Shown here one piece after another: positions 47,353 to 61,500 of a DNA stretch of 64,000 nucleotides. The notes under the pieces were generated by a model. That model saw only the letters and a list, made by a program, of their open reading frames with translations. It did no database searches and was not told the DNA's origin. Source of the DNA: Antedon mediterranea (taxonomy: Eukaryota; Echinodermata; Crinoidea; Comatulida; Antedonidae); NCBI RefSeq assembly GCF_964355755.1, contig NC_092680.1, positions 4,875,001 to 4,939,000 on the forward strand. Direction: 5' to 3'. Numbering within the stretch: the stretch's first letter is position 1; each line of letters starts with the position of its first letter. The translations under genes and the position numbers were made by a program.

Positions 47353-49286
47353 GCATATCCCTGACTTCTGTTTTGTCTGTTCTTTGATGTTTTGTGTAAT
47401 TTGATTTTTATTGTTGATGGATAGGATATATTTTCATTTAAGTATAAGTATATTTTTGTATAATTCAACCCAAAAGTTGCAATAAAAGTATTTTATCAGG
47501 TTATCAGGTACTAATTTTAATATGTCGAGGTACATATAAATATAATTTTGTAGGAATAAGAAACGGAAGAATAAAGTGGTTTAAGAATACGATGTATTTT
47601 GTCGGAAGAAACAATTGAAGAAGTATATACGTACATATTAAGAATAAATATGTTGTAAGATGTAAATTAAACACTGGGAAATAGGCCGAAATGTTAATAG
47701 AAATGCATGCGTTGTCTTTGCGTGTACAATTTTACCTAATAAAACGAACTTGAAATAGGAAGAGGAATTGAAGTTGTTGCGCCGAATTTAATGAACAGGT
47801 GCACCGAACTACAGACCCATGTTTTTGCTTAGAATTTGGACAATTTCGCCGACCCGAAAAATGTGTTTATTTTTCGTTAGTTCGTGAGTTAATGTCCAAT
47901 TTTCAATTGACTCGCATTTTTATCCGAATTATTACTCATTTTGTTTGTATATTGATATGATATGTACATTTATTCTGTGCATGTGAAAATATGTTAAATG
48001 ACTCCTCTTTGTTCCTTAGGTCACCTAAGCAATGGAAGGAAAAACGTTTTAATTAAATTTCTTCTCTTTTCTTAGCATTTATTCTTTCACAGCTAAACTA
48101 TTAATACTGTACTAAGAGGCTATTTAACTGTGCCACTGACAGTTGAATTCGTTTTTCGCCAAGACGTGCCAACGACTATCACGACGAAGTATCGCTGACA
48201 ATTCCTTGAATCGACTATGGAATCTCTAACTTTTTCGTCCAGCAGACTAAATAAATGCAAATTGTAGTAGAATAAAGTTAAGAATGATAGCACTGTAATG
48301 TAATAGTGATAGTCATAAAAATACAGTACAACAAAGCATGCGATGCGATAATTAATAGCAAAAACAATAGCACGGTCTAATATATGCGTGAATGGCGCGC
48401 CATAGAAATCTGTTGTGGCCGAAACGGTCATATGGCCATGCCGGCTCTATACGATCTTTGAATATAACCCTATTATATGTATTATTATGATACAGTACCG
48501 TATAATGATTGATGAACGGAGTTACGCCCTCTAAAACTTATAAACTTTTTTTCCTTTTTAGTGGGAAGAATTAATAATAATGATAATGGCACTGTAATGT
48601 TAATATTGAGTTGGAAATTATACTTTTGTAACACTACTAGTGGCACGCATCTACGTGGGAGGTGCATCCTAAAGGAAAAACATACAACGTGAGCAAAATA
48701 TGTGCCAAATAGAAACAAATACAAAACTTAAAAAGAGATAAAACCAACAATCTCAATAAAAAATCAAACAAACAAATTAAAAATTTGAATATTAGAAAAC
48801 TGAGCAACAACAAAGTAGGCCAATCTCTACTATGAATGATGAAATAACACATGTCCCACAAACATGAAAAATAAAGATTGATAAAATCAAATTTCCATTA
48901 CTGTAGGCCTAGTTTTGATAAAGTTATTCACCTAACACCTAACAAAAACAAACAAAACAAAAATAGTAGTAGTAATTAGTCAGTTGTTTATTTTTAATTC
49001 ATTTATAATATGTAATTTTACTTTCTGTGTGGACCAGAGATTCTGAAATATAAGATTGAATGAATGAATAAAAAAGACAAAATAAAACACTTAGGCCTAA
49101 ACTTATTTTTAAATACGGTCTTTTAGTGAAAGTGGATCATTTCCGGTATTATTATTATTTACAAAGCGATCAAAAACGAATTGAATTTACATAATAAATG
49201 TCGAAAAATTACAAGATAAATAATGTTTATGAAGTATAGCTTTATTAGGCAAACAAGATTAAGAGGTTTCAAATTTTCAAATCGTC

Positions 49287-49580
49287 TTTCTTTCTTTCTT
49301 TTTGTTTCTTTTTTCTTGTTTTTCTTATTTTTCTTTTTTTTTTTGTTCTTTTTTTCTTTCGTTCTTTTTTCTTTTTTTTCCCCTTTTTTCCTTTTTTCTT
49401 TCGTTCCTTCTTTCTTTTGTTCATTTTTATTCTTTTTTCTTTCGTTCTTTTTCTTTTTTTTTCCTTTTTTCCTTTTTTTTTTCTTTTTTTCTTTCGTTCT
49501 TTTTTATTCTTTTTTTCTTTCGTTCTTTTTTATTCTTTTTTTCTTTCGTTCTTTTTTCTTTCGTTCTTTATTCGTTCTTT
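49287..49580 (+). repeat. Long polypyrimidine tract, unit 3
   Basis: Counterpart of 30322-30620 with different module counts. Confidence 0.92.
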
Positions 49581-49679
49581 CTTTTTTGTAATTATCTGAC
49601 GTGATTTAAAAAATATTATATTTAAGGTTCTATTTAACAGATAGATTTAACAGAAAGATAGTCTAGACCTAAATGTACA

Positions 49680-49790
49680 TTTTCTTTCTTTCTTTCTTTT
49701 TTTCTTTCGTTCTTGTTTTCCCTTTTTTCTTTCGTTCTTTTTTTCTTTCGTTCTTTTTTTCTTTCGTTCTTTCTTTTTGTAATTATCTTT
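49680..49790 (+). repeat. Second polypyrimidine tract, unit 3
   Basis: Counterpart of 30710-30800 with one more TTTCTTTCGTTC module. Confidence 0.85.
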
Positions 49791-49892
49791 TTCTATTTCA
49801 CGGAGTATAATAAGACAGTCTAGACCTCAATCTACAGTACATTCTTTTACCTTTTTCATATCATTACAATTTGGAACATTTGCTGAATCGGC

Positions 49893-50180
49893 ACTGCCAT
49901 CGACTGGAATCATCTACCAGATAAGGTTGTAAATTGTACTTCTATTCTGGAATTCAAAACCCATATTATCCAAACTTAATTAAATAGGGTACCCCTTGTC
50001 ACAACTTACTCTCTGGGGGTCTCTGTCTTGGTGACAGCTCGCTGGGCAACTGGATGGCTGAGGCGGGGTAAATGGGTATCCAGCTACTTTATTCTGCCTC
50101 CTAGGTAGCGGCCCAGTAAAGTGATAGCGGTTGGCATGGACGGTAGACTTCCATAGTGTTTAATGTTGGGTACAGTTTAC
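49893..50180 (+). mobile_element. 3' tail of a non-LTR retrotransposon, copy 2
   Basis: Twin of 30907-31190 (in-frame tail 49893-49979). It ends at the GTTTAC deletion junction with JHAMT-G exon 4. Confidence 0.68.
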
Positions 50181-52217
50181 ACCAATCCATCGCATCTTTA
50201 ACAATTTCATCTTGAAGATTATCCGGTATTCGGGCCAATTGTCCCGAGAGAGTGCGAACATAACCTTAAAAGAAAGAAAAGTTTTTTTTAGTTGCTGTAA
50301 CCAATTAAATTAAATCTTACATTACACTGCACATTACTTACCATCAAGTTCATAATCATTTTCTATGATAAAGATGGTTGGGTCTATAACTTCTTTGCTG
50401 ACCAATGAGAATCCTTCAGTTTCCAAAAGACTACACCAACCATCCAAGTCCAAGTCATTTTTCAAACCACCTTCGTAATCCTGAGTATGGGAAGAACTAT
50501 GATTGTTTAAGTTAATTGAAGGAACAGAGCCAGTCTTTACGAATGCACGGACCCCTCCCAATAAATCCATAACGTGTGGTTATTGTCGGTGAGTAGGTGA
50601 GATGTATCATGCTAGATAGAGTACCTTTTATCAATGGTGCAACTGAATGTGGCTTGGTGGTTCACATGCTTGCTTAGTAATCCCAGGGCCCCATTGGTTC
50701 AAATGTCACAATTCCAAAGCCACTGTCTATGGTGGAACCAGGGAGTAGCTAATTTCCTGGTGGGACTTGGTTTACAAAGTATATGTTCCCATCCTATAAT
50801 TGACGAATCATTTTGAAAATAAAAGATAACAGAAGATATTGGAGAAGTGTGATGATCATTCTTACAAATAATGAGTTGAATTCAAATAAAAAGTTAAGAC
50901 AAAAATTAGCAAATTACGTTTTGAGTAGGCCTGCTTTCATCATACCATAACCATTTGATAAGACTAGCTGATGAAATAATATAAACTCACCATAAGAAAA
51001 CGATTCCACTTTGGGTGGTTCTTAAGATAAGACGGAAGCTCATTTTCTTTAGTTCCACACAATCTGCACATTGGACCAACAACTAAAATAAATAATTCTC
51101 CGCCTCCTTTCATACATTGTTGTATATTTTGAATAGTCTTTTTCTTATCTTTGACCCACTGCAAGACGTACATTGATGTGACTTTATTAAATTGGTTTTG
51201 TTTCCATTTTGAGAGAGATTCGTTCCAAAATCCTGCGCGTCACAGACAACATACTCCACATTGTTCAATTGGTGATGCTGTTTAGCATAATCAATCATAT
51301 CGTCGGAGACACCGATACCTAAAATAAATTAAATAGGGCTACAATAATGATAAAATAAATTTAAAATACTTATTGTAATTGTAATGTTTATGGAGTAGCA
51401 TCATTTGCATGGATTGGTCATTGAAATTTTAGAATGGGGGACACAGGATATATGGACATTTAGGCCCTATCAATTAATGATAATATGTGAGTCCGGAGAC
51501 TGGATAAACGAATTATTGTTGATCACAGTGTAAGGCACCAGTGTAATTATTAAACCAAGAATAGTGGGCTTCGCTCATCATTTAACAATAACTAAACTCA
51601 ACTGCGTGTCTTTTTAACAAAGGTTGATGCAATATACAATTCAAAGCAGGAAACTTGTTTGTATTGATCCACACAGATTATTTCAGCCCACGCACTACCA
51701 AAATAAAGAGTGCGTTGAAAAAGCAATAGAGAAGGTCATTTTATACTAGAATAAAGATACTATTCACTTCAACAAAACAGAGAGAAGTTAACAAAACAGC
51801 CACTAAATAAGTAGGCCTACTTTTTTCAATGTCACGTTGTGGTGTTTTTTTTCTCAGAAGCCCCTACAATTGGTTTGCCTTTACAGATATTTTCGAATAC
51901 ACTGTCGTTTGTTCAATGTTCTTATTTTAATATTATTATTTTATGATTAAGATATTTGATACAAAATAATGTATAGGCCTAAGAAAGATTTTTAATAAAA
52001 ACGAGTACAACAAGTTATTACAAATAAGAAAATAGATCTACATACCAACTACTAACGACACGTTACGAGCTATATCCGAAGTAAAGTTTCCTGAACCGCA
52101 ACCAACATCTAAAACTCTGTCGTCCTTTGAGAAATCGAATTTGGAAGTTAACATATCGATTGAAAGTGCTTGAAATCGGCGACATTTTGAGTACATGGCA
52201 GATAATTTACTATTCAT
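50175..52217 (-). pseudogene. JHAMT-like methyltransferase, copy G (frameshift and lost C-terminus)
   Basis: Exon 1 52046-52217, exon 2 50991-51318, exon 3 50342-50480, exon 4 remnant 50175-50264. Exon 2 is 328 nt instead of 326: an extra AG in the GAGAGAG run near 51215 shifts the frame after TNLS. Exon 4 is cut by a deletion. Compared with copy E, 584 bp are missing between two GTTTAC words, taking the last 25 or so codons and the stop. It is the unit-3 partner of copy E, which it otherwise closely resembles. Both lesions independently disable it. Confidence 0.88.
50650..50808 (+). repeat. tRNA-derived SINE-like repeat in JHAMT-G intron 2
   Basis: Twin of 32246-32410 with one G fewer in the CCCAGGGGCCCC run. 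Confidence 0.5.
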
Positions 52218-52572
52218 GGTGCAGCACTTTTCGTAGCCCCCACAACCTTGCTACTGAGCCTTTAATCTTAAGCCAATATTTACCATGAATGATTGTTATA
52301 AATTCATCCACGACAGAAGTCCATTGAAACGATTCAATAGCTCCTTTCAAAGCGACGTAACGTGGTTGCGTCCCGGTCAAGAGTAAAACAATATTAATTA
52401 ATCACAATATGTAACAATGAATAATAGGTAGAAATATTTATTTATGTTACTGTATAAAATGGGATTTTAAGTTGGCGAGCTGAACACTCGCGAGGTAGCG
52501 AGTAGGGAATGTGCGCCCTCTATAGTTCAAATTATCGTAAACTTTTTACCCCGTTCAGCAGCAGATCGTAAA
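52218..52572. promoter_or_regulatory. Divergent promoter region, JHAMT-G / SPO11-3
   Basis: 355 bp between start codons. CTCGCGAG is at 52487-52494 and GCGCCCTCTATAG follows. The promoter looks intact although the JHAMT partner is dead. Confidence 0.45.
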
Positions 52573-55500
52573 ATGGCGAACGAACCAGATTTATGTTCAA
52601 CACATTGTGATTTGTGGCATAATATAGATAAACTTCAAAAAGAAATTATTATCTATGAACGCATACATGCTTTAAGTAATGAAAACAAAGAACAGGTAGC
52701 TATTTCAGTTAAAGCGGAGTCTTCTTTACGTTACAGGTAAGTACTCAAGTAGCCTATAGGCCTAGCCTAGCTAGGCCTAGGCCTAGCTAGTGTAGCTAGG
52801 CCTAGTAGTAGTTAGGGCTAGGCTAGGCTAGTTAGGCCTATCCTAACTATATAGAGGCCTAGCCTAGCTAGCTAGCTAGCTAGGGCCTCTAGGTAGGATC
52901 AGAGGCCTAGGCCTAGGCTACTTATTCTTGATCAAAAAATGACCGTGGTAATGTGAACGGCATATATATAGGCCTACCTAGGCCTATATGACCTAGGCTA
53001 GGCCTATTATATATTATTATTTGTTACTAAGTATCTAGGTAGGTGTAACGTATTATGTATAGCTATAGTATTCTCAGATACTCCTAAATATTAGTATAGC
53101 GCCACCTAATGTTGGAATAAAACTGATTTACAAAATGGACGATTGTTTACACTGTGTTTAAGTCATGAGGTCTATAAACAATCAATTGTAATCCACAAAC
53201 ATCTACAGTATACAACAAATTGGCGACGAAGATTAAAATAAGGTAACGTTATAGAACAATTATAACCAAAAATGCCTACAATTGGAAACATAGAAGTTTA
53301 CGATTGCGATTCGGAAGATTGGACCGCATATGCGGAAAGACTGGAAGCCTATGTTGACGCTAATGGTATAGCGGATGATAAACGGGTAGCAACACTACTG
53401 ACAGTGATAGGACCCAAAACATATGGCCTGTTAAAAGACATATGCACACCAGAATTACCAAAAACCAAAACGTTTAAAGAGCTATGCGATTTACTAAACA
53501 CGCATTACTCACCCAAGCCTTTAGTTATAGCGGAGAGGTTCCGATTTTACAAAAGAAATCAGAAACCAGGAGAGTCAATAAAGGACTTTCTAGCTGAACT
53601 TAGGCATCTGACTAAACACTGTGATTTCGGTGACAAGCTAAGCGAATCCATCAGGGATAAACTAGTTGTAGGATTGCAGTCAACAGCCGTACAAAAACGC
53701 CTCCTAACAGAAAGCAACTTAACACTTACAAAAGCAACCGAGTTAGCCTTAGGAATGGAATCTGCTCAAAAAGACGCCACAGAAATAAGTGGTAAGCCAA
53801 TCGCCAGCACTGATTACGTCGCACGCAAAACTTACAAAGCACAGCACACTAAGCCTAAGTCAATATGCCACCGACGCGATAGCAACATGCACCGATCTGA
53901 CAAATGCAAATTTATCGACACGATATGCAATTTCTGTAAGGGCAAAGGTCACATCGAAAAAGCTTGCTTCAAAAAGAAGAGAAGTCAAGCGGGTTCAAAG
54001 GCGAAACCTGCATACAAAGGTACGAACCGTCGTAAATTTAAACAATTTCACAATGTCGAGGGAGAGTCGGACGATGACGTTGAATTAAAGGGACTCGATC
54101 AAATTACAGTGACAATTGACAATATTGAATCTGATACGACTCCAATTTGGATCCAACCATACATAAACGGAGTGAAAGTAAATATGGAGCTAGACACTGG
54201 GGCTACTTACTCAATTATGAACCACAATGATTTTCGCAAGTATTTCCCGAACACGAGGTTAGATACGGTTCTAGAAAAATTCAAAACATACTCCGGCGAA
54301 CCAATCACATGCATTGGTGCTTGTAATGCTCACGTGAGTTACAATGGACAAACAGTAGATAGCAAATTGTTTGTTGTAGAAAATGGTGGACCTCCATTAT
54401 TTGGAAGAGCGTGGTTGAACAAGATTAAGCTACCATGGCATGAAATCTTCAACGTAAATACAAACAGCCAAGCTCATACAAAAGTTACTCAGCTGATAGA
54501 AACATACGCTGAACTCTTTTCAGAAAGAGTGGGTCTACTGAAAGGACAAAAAGCAAACCTTCACATGGAAGAGAACGCTACACCAAAATTCTGCAAAAGC
54601 AGGGAAGTACCTTACGCACTGCGACCAGCAGTAGACAAGGAACTTGACAGACTCGAGAAAGAAGGCATTATCACACAGATCAAATTCAGCGAATGGGCTA
54701 CACCTGTAGTTCCCATTGTAAAACCCGATAAGTCTATTAGATTATGTGGTGACTATAAAGTCACTGTCAACCCGGCAATAAAACCTGACAAACACCCAAT
54801 GCCAAAAATTGAGGACATATTTGCAACACTAGCTGGAGGAGAGAAATTCTCAAAGTTAGACCTAAAAAACGCATACTTACACTTGGAAATGAGTGAGGAA
54901 GCAAAACGAATACTCACCATTAACACACAAAAAGGGCTATACCAGGTAAATAGACTACCCTACGGTATAACCCCAGCGACCGGCATATGGCAGCGGATTA
55001 TGGAGCAAGTACTCCAAGGTATCCCAGGAGTTGCCTGCATACTAGATGATATGATTATAACTGGTCAAAATGACGACGTTCATTTGGAGCGCCTAAAACA
55101 AGTGTTAGAAAGACTAAAGGAAAATGGTCTAATTCTGAATAAGAACAAATGTCAATTTCTGAAAACAAAGGTAACCTTCTTAGGTCATGTGATAGACAAA
55201 CAAGGTCTTCATAAGTCGTTGGACAAGATTGACGCGGTAGTAAATGCCCCAGCACCCACAGACGTATCAACGCTACGATCGTTTATTGGTTTAATCAATT
55301 ATTACCATCGTTTCTTACCCAACTTGTCATCTATTCTCTACCCATTACATCAGCTACTACAGAAAGAAAAAAAATGGAAATGGTCTAGCGAATGTGAGAA
55401 AGCATTTGTTAAAGTAAAAAACATGATAGCTGAAGAGTGTGTACTCGCGCACTACGATCCAAAGCTACCTGTGAGATTAGCGACTGACGCATCCCCATAC

Positions 55501-58500
55501 GGTCTTGGTGCCGTATTATCACACGTCGTGAACGGTGAAGAACGCCCAATAGCATTTGCTTCGAGAAGCCTTACAATCGCGGAAAAGAATTACTCGCAAA
55601 TAGACAAAGAAGCACTAGGTATCGTTTATGGAGTAAAGAAATTTACAGCATACCTGTTAGGAAAAAAATTCACATTGTTAACCGATAACCAACCACTCAC
55701 AAGACTGTTTAGCCCAACGAAAGCAATTCCAGCTACGGCAGCAGCCAGGTTAACGCGACAAGCAATTTTTCTTTCAGGATTTGACTATGAAATCGTCTAC
55801 CGTCCAAGCGCAGATAACATGAACGCTGACGCATTGTCGAGACTACCACTACACACGCGAAGGGAAAAGTCAAACAAACCTGACGACATAGAGTTATTTT
55901 ACGCGGATTGCTTTGAAGCACTGCCTGTCACGTTTAAACAAATTAAGGAACATACCAGACGCGATCCAATATTATCTAGAGTACTAGAGTACACGAAAAA
56001 CGGTTGGCCCAGCCAACGAGACGACGAACTTGAAGCATTTTACCGTAGAAAGGACGAATTAAATCTAATCGATGAATGTTTATTATGGGGGAACCGAATA
56101 ATTATTCCTCCCAAGCTACGCAAAGAAGTAAGCGACGAACTCCACCAGGGACATCTCGGGGTAGTAAAAATGAAATCTATCGCGAGAAGCTACTGTTGGT
56201 GGCCCAGAATGGACCACGATATTGAGACATTAGCGAAAACATGTCCAGGTTGCCAACTTAACATGAAAGAGCCACCAAAAGCACCATTACACCCGTGGGA
56301 GTGGCCTGAAAACGTATACGACCGCATCCATATCGATTACGCAGGTCCTATCGACGGCATTATGTACTTAGTAGTTGTAGACGCGCACTCCAAATGGCCA
56401 GAAGTATTAGCGACTAGAGATACCTCTTCGAGTAAAACCATTACCATGCTGAGAAGTCTATTCGCACGATACGGCCTATGCAAGATACTTGTGTCAGACA
56501 ACGGACCGCAATTTAAGTCAAGTGAGTTCGAAATGTTCTTGAAAAGCAATGGTATCACTCACATTACTTCTGCACCTTATCATCCTGCGACTAATGGTCT
56601 CGCAGAGCGCATAGTCCAAACATTTAAAAATGCCTTGAAAACGGCAAAACTGGACAGAGGAAGTAAACAGCTAAAGTTAGACAATTTCTTATTACACTAC
56701 AGGAATTCACTACATGCTACAACCGGTGTAAGTCCAGCACAGTTATTCCTAAATAGAAATTTGAGAACAAGACTTGACCTAATTAAACCTGATCTAAAGC
56801 GGAAAGTGTTCGAGAATCAAAACAAGCAAAGAGTAAACCCAGGAAAACAACGCGAATTCAAAATTGGACAAAAAGTGTTAGCTAGAGATTACAGAAATGA
56901 GGATAAGTGGGTAACAGCTGAAATTATAGCAGTAAATGGCCCACTGTCATACGAAGTGAAAACACAACAAGGAGGACTGTGGAATAGACATGTCGAACAA
57001 TTGCGCGAAACGCTATTGAAAACTACAGAAATCACCCCACCGACATTGACACCACAGTACATACCGGAAGCGACACCAACACCAACAACGGAAACACCAC
57101 CTTCAATCGCAAACAATCAGCAAAGCGAAGAAGCAGTAAATAAAGAAATCATGAACGCTAAAACACCAAGACGCTCCAAGAGAGTGGTCAAAAGCCCTAA
57201 AAGGCTTATAGCTGAAATATAATGAACTCATTGCCTTCCAATAAAACACACAAGACTTTTGAACTGAACATTGATTTTTAATTCATATATAAATCTCAAT
57301 TATTCTCTTTCACCTTGTACAACAATATATATGTAATGGATGAACACTAAACTGTTCACTATCAATTATCATTTTTAATGGACCTTAAGATATATTCACT
57401 TTACAGATTCATAATTTTAAATATGTTTGTATTATAGCATACAATTATTGAATGTTCTTTTGTATATATCGTATTATAAAATATAAAAAAATATAAAACA
57501 TAGAAAAAAGATTCTTACGGATAACTTTAACTCATATATTGTTGACACAACCAAATGTTTAACCCACCTTTAAATTATTTCTGGGAGAATTGTAACGTAT
57601 TATGTATAGCTATAGTATTCTCAGATACTCCTAAATATTAGTATAGCGCCACCTAATGTTGGAATAAAACTGATTTACAAAATGGACGATTGTTTACACT
57701 GTGTTTAAGTCATGAGGTCTATAAACAATCAATTGTAATCCACAAACATCTACAGTATACAACAGTAGGCCTAGGCTTACTCTCTATATGCCTAGCTAGG
57801 CTAGCCTTAGTAGGCATAGGCCTAGTGGGCGTAGGCCTAGTTGTAACAATTAACAATAATAATGAAACTGTTTAATTTTCTTTCTTTAAAAAAAATGTAT
57901 AATATTGTTAATTTAATTAGGAATGATGTGCTGAGAAAATTAGAAGACAATATAGAAAGGATCATTGAACGTTTACAACAGAACAAAGCACCTGCAGTTG
58001 CATTTGATAGTAGAACAAGTTGGCAAAATGTAAGGTAAGTACATGGAAAAATGAGCTAGCAAATAATAAAATTTATTTAACACAATAATATTTGATTATT
58101 ATGCATTAGTTTTTCAGCTGATGTTGGACTCAAGTTAGATAAGGACAAAAGTGTTTCAGAACTCCGGTTTGACTCAATCAATTCAACTACAAGATTTGGT
58201 AAGGCGACACTATCAAACTTTATGTGACAAAAAAATGTGATTTCCCCATACACTATATGGATATGATGATGTCATATAACTACCATATTTCGGCACATTT
58301 TTTTGTCAAACTAGTTTGATAGTGTAGACAAAACTTGAGATTGAAGCATCAAATAGATACTAAGGTTATGACATACCACATTGATTGACTGTTAGTATTA
58401 TGACAACCTTCTGCCATAAAATACAATAAAGAATTCTGTGTAGAACTGGTTTTATTATGGTGAGATTTAGTTGATGTTTTGTATTTCTTTATTAAGCTCT

Positions 58501-61500
58501 GATGCTAAGCCTGATGTCTGAATGCTATAAACTAGTCCAAAGCAACACATTCTCAACTAAACGGTATGTTTTTTAAGATGAATGAAATTTTTTAATAATA
58601 ATGAGTTGGTCAGTGTTTTAATATAGAAAATGTATGTATTGTCAAGAAATATGGAAATAGCATTGTTTATTCTCACTCCTGTGGACGATCAAAGCATATT
58701 GATCGAAACGTCGAGAAACTCAACAGTTGTTTTCAGAATTAATATACGTGGTGTACCGCAAACTTTGTATCAACATTGTTTCTGCCACTGCAATTACACA
58801 AAAATGTATCTTAAACATTTTCAATTATTATCACCCAATTATCTAAGATATAATTAGTATTATAATTATAAAATGTTCGAGTTTTTCCTGAATTTTTTTT
58901 TTTTTAAATTATTAATGATCATGATGTGTGATTCAATATTTGAATCAGAGGCTTGTGCATTCCTATTCAACCAATACCACAATCATCAGAACATTGTACA
59001 TGTTACCATCATTATCATTTAACTGTATTTATCATTTGATAGAGACATTTATTACAGAGATCCTCAATTGTTTGGTAGCCAATCAGTGGTAGATGAGCTA
59101 GCTGACAACATAGCTTGTATGTTGTCTGTTCCTCGACATCATCTACATTTGGTAATTTTCAATTTTTATTCATATGAATAATTTTGTTTAAGGCTCTGTC
59201 TACACTAATTCATAGGCAGATTTTTTAAAATAAAAAAAAACAATTAAAACGATAGGACATTACATTAAGTTTATCTTTTTTTTTTTTTACAACTTTACAA
59301 TTTAATATCAATTTTTTTAATTAATCAATTTATAATTCTTATTTTTAGTTGGCAACGTCCAAAGGATGTCTAGCTGGTGATCTTAGTTTTATTGAAATGG
59401 ATGGTAATTGTGTATATTGCTCAACAACTACAACAGTTAAGTGTGTAAATATTCATTTTAAACGAATATACATATATCAATAGCATATAGAGCATTCAAG
59501 TTGGTTAGAAAATAAAACAGTTTAGTTATTTATTTTTTTTGTCAGGGTATTTTGGTTCCATCACACGTTGAAGGTCTTACAAGTATCCTTTATTGTTTGT
59601 TATCACTGAAAAGTGTCTAGACGTGCAAAACTGGCTGAGAGCACAGAAATCTGGCAAATGTCACCATCCATGATGAAGCTGCCAAAGTAAAATCTTATTA
59701 CTGTATCCAAAACGGGGCTGCCAAACTGGTTGCATAGAGAATCCTCAATCTTTCAATTTTTACAATATGATTGGCTGCCAAACTGGCTTACTGAATGCCC
59801 TAATCTTGAATATATCACCATCACTTATGTGGATGAGAAATGTTTTCTAATATAAATGGTAAGCCAATATTTCTATTTTTGTATCACTAAATGTTGCCAA
59901 GATATTCGTTCTGAAGCAAAATTTGTTTTAATCGTTGAGAAGGATGCAACATTCCAGAAGTTGTTGGATGATGGTTTACTGAAGAGAATTAAGAACTGTA
60001 TCATTATCACAGTAAGAATCTTTAATTGTTGGTGTCTATGTGGTTTCTATATGTTTTTATGCAGGCATGTTTTAATGTTAACATCAGGCCCGCAACAGAG
60101 ATATTTTAAGCATTATATATTGTTTGACACAGAGCTTAAAATCAAGTTGGTAATCTGGATAGTGTATGTGTATTTCACCTGTATTATGTTCTCCACTAAT
60201 AGTATATATACATATTTCCGTCACTTAAAGATGTATTGTCCCCCTGAAAAAATAATAATAATTATTTAACATTTTTTTGTTGAATATGCCATTTTAATTT
60301 CACATAATAATTATCCACATTGACCCAAAATTAGATCCAAAAAAAAAAAATGATATACCTGAAAAACTGGAATTTAAAACAAAAAATAGTCAAATTGGCT
60401 GCCAGCCAATGGAATTTTGGTTGAATTTTACCATTTATTATGTCATTTTATAAGTGAAAACATTATTTTGTTGTGTTTTTTTTTTCTTAGGAAGTGATTA
60501 ACTTTATTAAAACTACAAAATAACATATTCAAAGTCTGATTTAATTAATCTTCATTTTTCATGTTTTTGAGGGACAATACATCTTTAAAATGAATAAATA
60601 CCATTTTGTCACCAGGGTAAAGGTTTTCCCGACATCAACACAAGAATGATGGTGCGTAAATTATGGGATTGCTTTCATATTCCAATCTTTGGTTTAGTTG
60701 ATGCGGATCCACACGGTGTGTACAAAAATGTCTTCAAATTGATATGCCATATTTAATATTCAAATCTAAAGCTCTGTCTACAACTATCAAACTGGTTTGA
60801 CAAAAAAAGTGTGATATGCCCAAATATGACATCATCATGTCCATATATGGCCACATCATATTTTTTTTTGTCACATAAAGTTTGATAGTGTAGACAGAGC
60901 TTTAATCTCAATTTATCCATTACCTAAATTATAATTTACAAACTTTACTGACAACCATTTATCACAATAATGGCAGCAACAAAGAGGATGAAAGCAATAA
61001 AGTCACTGATGACTGCATTGTAAACATCTTTAAATAGGTCTACTTTCTATAAATATAGAATGTTTTGTTTTATAAAATATTAGGCTACAATATAATTGAC
61101 AAAATATATAGGTAATTAATATGTAATTATCACTTGACTTTCAGGTATTGAAATACTTTGTGTTTACAAATTTGGATCAAAGGTAGGCTACTATTGGTGC
61201 CCTTGTAACTTGTATACACTATTACACTATACACTACTTCATAGTATTGATCTCTTTTGCAAAACTGTCTTTTATTTCAGTACAGGCATACTCGTTTGAT
61301 TCTCAAAACCTGACTGTCCCCTATTTAACTTTTATGCTCTGTACACTATCGAATTAGTTTTACAAAAGAAGTGTGAAAAATATGGTAGTGATATGCCCAA
61401 ATATTGTGATATGACATCCATATGGGCACATTACATTTGTTTGTCACATAAAGTTTGATAATGTAGACAGACCTTTACACGTTTTAGTCTTGGTGTCTCT

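Larger units (their letters stand above)
53039..57769 (+). mobile_element. Complete Ty3/Gypsy LTR retrotransposon (Mag-like)
   Basis: The element spans 53044-57764 (4.7 kb) within 5-bp target duplications GTAGG (53039-53043 and 57765-57769). It has two 174-bp LTRs that read as identical, a primer-binding site, one long gag-pol frame and a short purine tract. There is no env-like frame. SPO11-2 retains the empty site around 34735-34745. Identical LTRs and an unbroken frame point to a very recent insertion. Confidence 0.95.

Noticed and set aside
57223-57590. env-like gene in the LTR element
   Set aside because: Only about 370 bp of AT-rich DNA lie between the gag-pol stop and the 3' LTR, with no open frame of note.
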